Made by a program: the position numbers and the translations under genes. A stretch of 18,235 nt of DNA from Clostridiaceae bacterium (GTDB lineage Bacteria; Bacillota; Clostridia; Oscillospirales; Acutalibacteraceae), in NCBI GenBank assembly GCA_904501895.1, contig CAJGCX010000020.1:1-18235 (forward strand), in the 5' to 3' direction. Positions 14,248 through 18,235 of the stretch are shown here, piece after piece. Each line of letters begins with the position of its first letter. The stretch's first letter is position 1. The notes beneath the pieces are model-generated. The model had not been told where the DNA came from. It saw only the letters and a list, made by a program, of their open reading frames with translations, and did not search any database.

Positions 14248-15603
14248 TTATTTTGTTCTGAGGCCTTTTGGGTAATGGTTTTTGGCTTTACCGTTGGAGA
14301 CCTTTACGCCACCTACTGTGCAACCGTCAACGAGGACTGCTGCCCAGCCATTAGGACACTCTGCATTAAATTCTTCACCATGAAGGTATTTTTTAACTTC
14401 TTCGCTATCTGCTGTGAGTTCGATTTTTTTCTTAAAATCAGTACCCATAGCCATAAAAAACTGATGATGTGGTTGAATGTAATTTTTTCTTACCTCACCA
14501 ATTGTCACACCGCAGAAAAATGCATTTCCCTTTCTTATTGGAAAATCCGGTGTGAAATAGACAGGATTACCGTTATACATCAGCACATTATCTTTTTCAT
14601 AATTAATAAGCGTATCATTGAGAAAGTCGATAACCGTTTTGTCGATTTTCTCTTTTTTATTATCCATTTTTGAGGAATAATTGTTTTCTTCACTTGTATT
14701 ATGAAGCACAGCAACAAACTGACCTTCACCCTTATTTTTATGAGGATAACATCTTCGTGTGTAATGAATATTTTCACAACTGCATCCGTCAAAGCTGATT
14801 CCGTCTGCAGTATTTTCCCTAACCTTATCTGTTACAGGAATAATCTCAAAATCAGGATGACGCCGTAAAAATGCATCAACTGTCATTTCATTCTCTTCAA
14901 GTGAAAATGTGCAGGTAGAATAGACAATGTATCCACCAGCCTTAAGCATTTTAACGGCACAATCGAGAATTTCAGCCTGTCTTTCAGCACACATAAGCAC
15001 ATTTTCAGGAGTCCACTCATCAATTGCGATTTCTTCCTTACGGAACATTCCCTCACCTGAACAAGGTGCATCAACCATAATCATATTAAAGCTGTCAGGA
15101 AATTCCTTCACAAGCTTTTGTGGGTGCATACAAGTTGTAACAACATTTTTAAATCCCATTCGTTCCATATTACCCGTAAGAATTTTACATCTTGAAGGCA
15201 CAATTTCATTAGAAACGAGAACTCCATTTTTACCTAATTTGTTCTTTATCTGACTACTTTTACCACCTGGAGCAGCACACAAGTCAAGGACATTCCAATC
15301 AGGATTAATATCTATGCTTTCAACAGGCACCATTGCAGCAGGCTCCTGAATATAGAACATACCTGCGTGGTGATAAGGGTGGTTACCGATTCCGTCGTAG
15401 TCAAAATAAAATCCATTTTCCACATAAGGAATTTTTTCACTTGAAAAGATATTCAGTTTCGAAAAATCTTCAAGAGAGATTTTGTCAGTATTCACTCGGA
15501 ATGCTCTTACAGGCTTTTCTTCATAGGACATTAAAAAGTCGTTATACTCGTCACCAAGTAACCTTTTCATTCTCTGTTGAAATTCAATTGGTAATTGCTT
15601 CAT
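14248..15603 (-). CDS. RsmF-like (NOL1/NOP2/Sun family) rRNA cytosine-C5 methyltransferase
   Basis: 451 residues. An N-terminal RNA-binding segment (about 1-90) precedes the SAM-dependent Rossmann domain with motif I LDLCAAPGGKSSQ (106-118), motif IV DAPCSGEGMFRK (178-189, catalytic Cys181) and motif VI YSTCTFSLEENE (228-239, Cys231). These two Cys residues are the nucleophile and release pair of the family. The C-terminal 150 residues correspond to the PUA-like extension of RsmF/YebU types, with conserved-looking GWAAVLVDG. It probably makes m5C in 16S rRNA; the exact site is not deducible. The ATG at 15603 lies one base after the RsmE stop and has GGGTGA 5 nt upstream; a GTG three codons earlier overlaps RsmE and is less likely. 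Co-transcribed with rsmE. Confidence 0.92.
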   Translation of the reverse strand: MKQLPIEFQQRMKRLLGDEYNDFLMSYEEKPVRAFRVNTDKISLEDFSKLNIFSSEKIPYVENGFYFDYDGIGNHPYHHAGMFYIQEPAAMVPVESIDINPDWNVLDLCAAPGGKSSQIKNKLGKNGVLVSNEIVPSRCKILTGNMERMGFKNVVTTCMHPQKLVKEFPDSFNMIMVDAPCSGEGMFRKEEIAIDEWTPENVLMCAERQAEILDCAVKMLKAGGYIVYSTCTFSLEENEMTVDAFLRRHPDFEIIPVTDKVRENTADGISFDGCSCENIHYTRRCYPHKNKGEGQFVAVLHNTSEENNYSSKMDNKKEKIDKTVIDFLNDTLINYEKDNVLMYNGNPVYFTPDFPIRKGNAFFCGVTIGEVRKNYIQPHHQFFMAMGTDFKKKIELTADSEEVKKYLHGEEFNAECPNGWAAVLVDGCTVGGVKVSNGKAKNHYPKGLRTK

Positions 15604-15604
15604 T

Positions 15605-16351
15605 TTATTCACCCAAATACATTTCAGCGTGTAGCATACACATTGAAACAGATGTTATTGCTGCAGTTTCTGTTCGTAAAATTCGTTTACCCAAGGAAAT
15701 AACCTTTCCACCGTTTGCAAAGGCAAGGTCAACTTCTTTTTCGTCAAATCCACCTTCAGGACCGATTAAAATGCCTACTGACATACCACCTTTAAGCTGA
15801 GATAAGGCATTTTTTGTATCCTCCATACCATTTTTGCTTTCATAAGGCACTAAAAACAAGTCCATTTCAGAGGCTCTTGCCATTGCCTGTTTATATGTAA
15901 GGATTTCTTCGATTTCAGGAATTGTGTTTCGTTTACTCTGCTTTGCTGCGCTTTCAGAAATTGCCTGCCATCGCTGTTGCTTACTCTTTTTCTTTTTATC
16001 GTCAATTTTTACCACGCAACGGCTCATTTCAACAGGAATGATGCTTTCAACACCAAGTTCAACTGTTTTCTGAATAATCAGTTCCATTTTATCACCCTTT
16101 GGAAGACCTTGAAAAAGGTGAATTTTTATAGGAAGATTTGTGTCATTATAGTTTTCTTCGATTATTTTCGCAACAACGAAATCATTTTCGAAGCTTTCAA
16201 TTTCGCAAAGATTACTTGCACCATTTTCGCTCACAAGAAATGTGTCACCAACATTCATACGAAGAACATTTTTAATGTGATTGTAATCAGCTCCGTCAAT
16301 GAAATAGCAATTATTCTGTTTTTGATTTTCTTTCACAAAAAAGTTATACAT
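15605..16351 (-). CDS. rsmE: 16S rRNA (uracil-1498-N3)-methyltransferase RsmE
   Basis: 248 residues, usual family length. An N-terminal PUA-like barrel (about 1-70) is followed by the SPOUT domain with the trefoil-knot motifs: QGLPKGDKMELIIQKTVELG (81-100), QRWQAISESAAKQSKR (126-141), IGPEGGF (196-202) and LGKRILRTETA (220-230) for SAM binding. It methylates N3 of U1498 in the decoding region of 16S rRNA. The ATG at 16351 follows AAGGAT; two in-frame TTG codons just before it are less likely starts. The RsmF-like gene follows after one base, so the two rRNA methyltransferases form a coupled pair. Confidence 0.95.
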   Translation of the reverse strand: MYNFFVKENQKQNNCYFIDGADYNHIKNVLRMNVGDTFLVSENGASNLCEIESFENDFVVAKIIEENYNDTNLPIKIHLFQGLPKGDKMELIIQKTVELGVESIIPVEMSRCVVKIDDKKKKSKQQRWQAISESAAKQSKRNTIPEIEEILTYKQAMARASEMDLFLVPYESKNGMEDTKNALSQLKGGMSVGILIGPEGGFDEKEVDLAFANGGKVISLGKRILRTETAAITSVSMCMLHAEMYLGE

Positions 16352-16385
16352 CAACAAACATCCTTATCTATATGTATCTTTTATT

Positions 16386-16414
16386 ATCCTATCAAATAAT
16401 AATGGCGGGGTCAA
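16386..16414 (-). promoter_or_regulatory. Candidate promoter of rsmE, -35 box inside a GC-rich palindrome
   Basis: Minus-strand TTGACC (16414-16409) lies in the centre of the palindrome at 16404-16423. A 17-bp spacer leads to TAGGAT (16391-16386) with a TG-A extension, 34 nt before the start codon. Alternatively rsmE may be read from the lipid-kinase operon upstream. Confidence 0.45.
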
Positions 16415-16423
16415 GACCCCGCC
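16404..16423. repeat. 20-bp perfect GC-rich palindrome
   Basis: GGCGGGGTC (16404-16412), AA, GACCCCGCC (16415-16423). It lies in the 87-bp gap between the lipid kinase and rsmE and contrasts sharply with AT-rich surroundings. With the adjacent CCTA it shares the TAGGGCGG end of the element at 9167-9303. It could terminate the lipid-kinase transcript, although only ATTATTATTT rather than a clean U-run follows on the minus strand. Confidence 0.8.
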
Positions 16424-16438
16424 CTAACAAATAATTTA

Positions 16439-17371
16439 TTATTTAATCATATCAAGGAATTGAGAACCACGATGAACAACGAAAGTGATAGCGTTTTCTC
16501 TCATCTGGAATTCTCTTTCAGTAACATAGTCACATTCACCGTCAACATTAACTGCTGCAGGCTGTGGACTTTCTACCTTTACGTGCTTACACTTTTTGAT
16601 TGTTGTGAAGTCCCACTCAACGTGTTCACCCTTCTTATATCTGCCAAGAAGAGGAATGAGTTGAAGAGGATTACTTCCCATAAGCTCTTTAGGGAATTTA
16701 ACCATAACACATTCAATTAATCCATCGTTTGGCATAGCCTCAGGTGCTGCACAATATCCGCCACCGTACCAACGAGAATTACCGACATAGCAGAAAAGGT
16801 AATCGTCATCATCATACAATTCACCGTCAATTGAAATCTTAAAGTGATTAGTAAGTTTTCCGTTAAGAATTGCCTTAACTGCTGCAAGTGTATATGCCAT
16901 TGTACCGCTTACGAATGGGATTTTCTTGAAATCGGACTGCATTGCACAAACTTCAGAGTCAACACCCATTGCACATTCGTTGATTGAAACCTCACCATTT
17001 GCTGTTTCAATAAGGTCAAGCTTTACAGGTACACCATTAACGTGGTCTTCAATGTTTGTATTTCTGCCAAAAAGACGGCTGAAGTCATTACCTGAACCTA
17101 AAGGAATATTTGCAACCTCACAGTTAGGGTATTTGTAGCAACCGTTAACAACCTCATAAAGGCTACCGTCACCACCACAAGAGTAAAAACGAACAGGCTC
17201 ACCTTTCTTAGCAACCTCTTCAACGTGCTTCATACCGTCACGTGGTCCTGTTGTTCTGTAAACATAACCATCCAACTTATGATTCTTCAAATAAAGTTCA
17301 GCTGCCGCAGCAAACATCTTTGCCTTACGACCCTTACCTGATTTTGGATTAATAATAAAAATATGTTTCAT
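16439..17371 (-). CDS. Diacylglycerol/lipid kinase family protein (YegS/BmrU/DgkB type)
   Basis: 310 residues. The N-terminal catalytic domain opens with IFIINPKSGKG (4-13) and carries the nucleotide-binding GGDGSLYEVVNG (66-77) and PLGSGNDFSR (90-99), all typical of soluble lipid kinases that phosphorylate diacylglycerol or related lipids from ATP. The C-terminal half is beta-rich (GGGYCAAPEAMPNDG, VNVDGE), as in DgkB/YegS. It probably recycles diacylglycerol released during lipoteichoic acid or phospholipid turnover; the exact lipid is not shown. The ATG at 17371 is preferred, with GGTGA 5 nt upstream, over an ATG four codons earlier without a ribosome site. The gene begins 15 nt after the stop of the THUMP methyltransferase, suggesting one transcript. 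Confidence 0.92.
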   Translation of the reverse strand: MKHIFIINPKSGKGRKAKMFAAAAELYLKNHKLDGYVYRTTGPRDGMKHVEEVAKKGEPVRFYSCGGDGSLYEVVNGCYKYPNCEVANIPLGSGNDFSRLFGRNTNIEDHVNGVPVKLDLIETANGEVSINECAMGVDSEVCAMQSDFKKIPFVSGTMAYTLAAVKAILNGKLTNHFKISIDGELYDDDDYLFCYVGNSRWYGGGYCAAPEAMPNDGLIECVMVKFPKELMGSNPLQLIPLLGRYKKGEHVEWDFTTIKKCKHVKVESPQPAAVNVDGECDYVTEREFQMRENAITFVVHRGSQFLDMIK

Positions 17372-17386
17372 AGTTATCACCATACA

Positions 17387-18235
17387 TTATTTATAGTACA
17401 TATAAAGCTGACATTTAATCATACCGTTATATAATTTTCTTCTTTTATCTGCTTTTCTGCCAAAGCATTTTTCAAACTCTTCATCAGGACTGATGATATA
17501 GTATGCCCAACCACGCTCAGGAGTAAATATTTTACCCATTGTTTTGTAAATATCCTCTGCCGCTTTAATATCAAGCATTCTCTCACCATAAGGTGGATTG
17601 CAGATAACTGTACCCTTTTCTGATTTTGGTTTGAAATCCTTCAAATCCTTTTTAGAAAGGTCAATTTTCATTCCAACACCTGCACGACGTGCATTTTCAC
17701 GAGCAATTTCAAGTGCATGGAAATCAATATCAGAGCCATAAGCCATAAAGTCAGCATCCTGAATTACAACATCGGTTGCTCTCATTCTTTCCTCACGCCA
17801 AACGGTTGAATCTATATTATCAAATCTTTCTGAAATAAATGAACGCTTAAGACCAGGTGCAATATTAAGTGCTTTCATAGCACCCTCAATGAGAATTGTA
17901 CCTGAGCCACAAGTAACATCGTAAAGTGTGTGATAATGACGGAGTCTTGCAAGCTCTGCCATAGCAGCAGCAAGAGTTTCCTTAATCGGTGCTGAGTTTG
18001 ACACAGGTCTGTATCCACGCTTGTGAAGTCCTGCACCTGATGTATCAATAAATACTGTCACAACATCCTTCATAATTGAAAACTGAATCTGATGCACAGG
18101 TCCTGTTTCATCAAACCATGAAATTCTATATTTTTCCTTTAATCTTTCTACAACTGCCTTTTTGATAATTGCCTGACAGTCACTTACTGAAAAAAGCTTT
18201 GAATTAAGAGAATATCCCTTTACCGGAAAGGCATC
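17387..18235 (-). CDS. THUMP-domain class I SAM-dependent rRNA guanine-N2 methyltransferase, RlmL/YpsC-like (N-terminus cut by window edge)
   Basis: 282 C-terminal residues are visible and the frame is open to the window edge, so the true start lies outside. The beginning (SLNSKLFSVSDCQAIIKKAV, with GYSL before it) matches the end of the THUMP region. Then come HKRGYR (71-76 of the visible part), the SAM motif DVTCGSGTILIEGA (106-119), an acidic GSDID loop (167-171) and the catalytic NPPY motif (CNPPYGERM, 212-220). These are features of the RlmL N-terminal methyltransferase/YpsC group, which makes m2G in 23S rRNA. The visible C-terminus ends soon after the catalytic domain, so the second (RlmK) methyltransferase domain of the E. 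coli protein is absent, as usual in Firmicutes. Upstream gene of the lipid kinase. Confidence 0.9.
   Translation of the reverse strand, partial: DAFPVKGYSLNSKLFSVSDCQAIIKKAVVERLKEKYRISWFDETGPVHQIQFSIMKDVVTVFIDTSGAGLHKRGYRPVSNSAPIKETLAAAMAELARLRHYHTLYDVTCGSGTILIEGAMKALNIAPGLKRSFISERFDNIDSTVWREERMRATDVVIQDADFMAYGSDIDFHALEIARENARRAGVGMKIDLSKKDLKDFKPKSEKGTVICNPPYGERMLDIKAAEDIYKTMGKIFTPERGWAYYIISPDEEFEKCFGRKADKRRKLYNGMIKCQLYMYYK

Noticed and set aside
14275..14673. 132-codon plus-strand open frame
   Set aside because: Antisense shadow of the well-supported RsmF-like methyltransferase gene.

Overview
The window looks like chromosome of a low-GC, Gram-positive, anaerobic gut-type Clostridia (Oscillospiraceae/Ruminococcus-Eubacterium-like). 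The grounds are AT-rich DNA, strong AAGGAGG-type ribosome sites, near-consensus sigma-A promoters, the sporulation regulator SpoVT, a BspA-like leucine-rich surface protein with Cys-rich repeats, and GC-rich intergenic palindromes. No rRNA, tRNA, CRISPR array, transposase or recombinase gene was seen.

Left part (1-5345, minus strand): a P2-type cation ATPase that runs off the left edge, preceded by a strong promoter and a leader matching the yybP-ykoY manganese riboswitch, so a Mn2+-inducible exporter is likely. Behind its promoter lies a tightly overlapping three-gene unit: ECF sigma factor, membrane-anchored beta-propeller protein (possible anti-sigma or sensor), small two-helix membrane protein. 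Divergent from it is a membrane-anchored metzincin-like metalloprotease (5418-6281) with its own promoter and terminator.

Middle (6430-9140, plus strand): a metallophosphoesterase with one altered metal-ligand motif and an OFA-type MFS transporter, each with its own promoter.

Variable island (about 9100-13680): three copies of the 5' end of spoVT occur in order. Copy A (9333) is frameshifted and has a 137-bp GC-rich inverted-repeat element just upstream. Copy B (10683) is truncated after 34 codons and fused to a foreign charged helical tail. Copy C (13679) is the intact gene. Between A and B sits an acyltransferase-3 gene; between B and C sit a probable 160-nt structured non-coding RNA with its own promoter and terminator and a 751-residue BspA-like surface protein. 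Copies B and C share a 64-nt non-coding leader with no mismatch, although their shared 34 codons differ at 15 synonymous positions. The layout suggests repeated cargo insertion at the 5' end of spoVT, each event leaving or supplying a partial copy.

Right part (14248-18235, minus strand): housekeeping RNA modification and lipid genes: a THUMP-type rRNA methyltransferase (cut by the right edge), a diacylglycerol/lipid kinase, then RsmE and an RsmF-like 5-methylcytosine methyltransferase, the last pair behind a probable promoter whose -35 box lies in the centre of a GC-rich palindrome.
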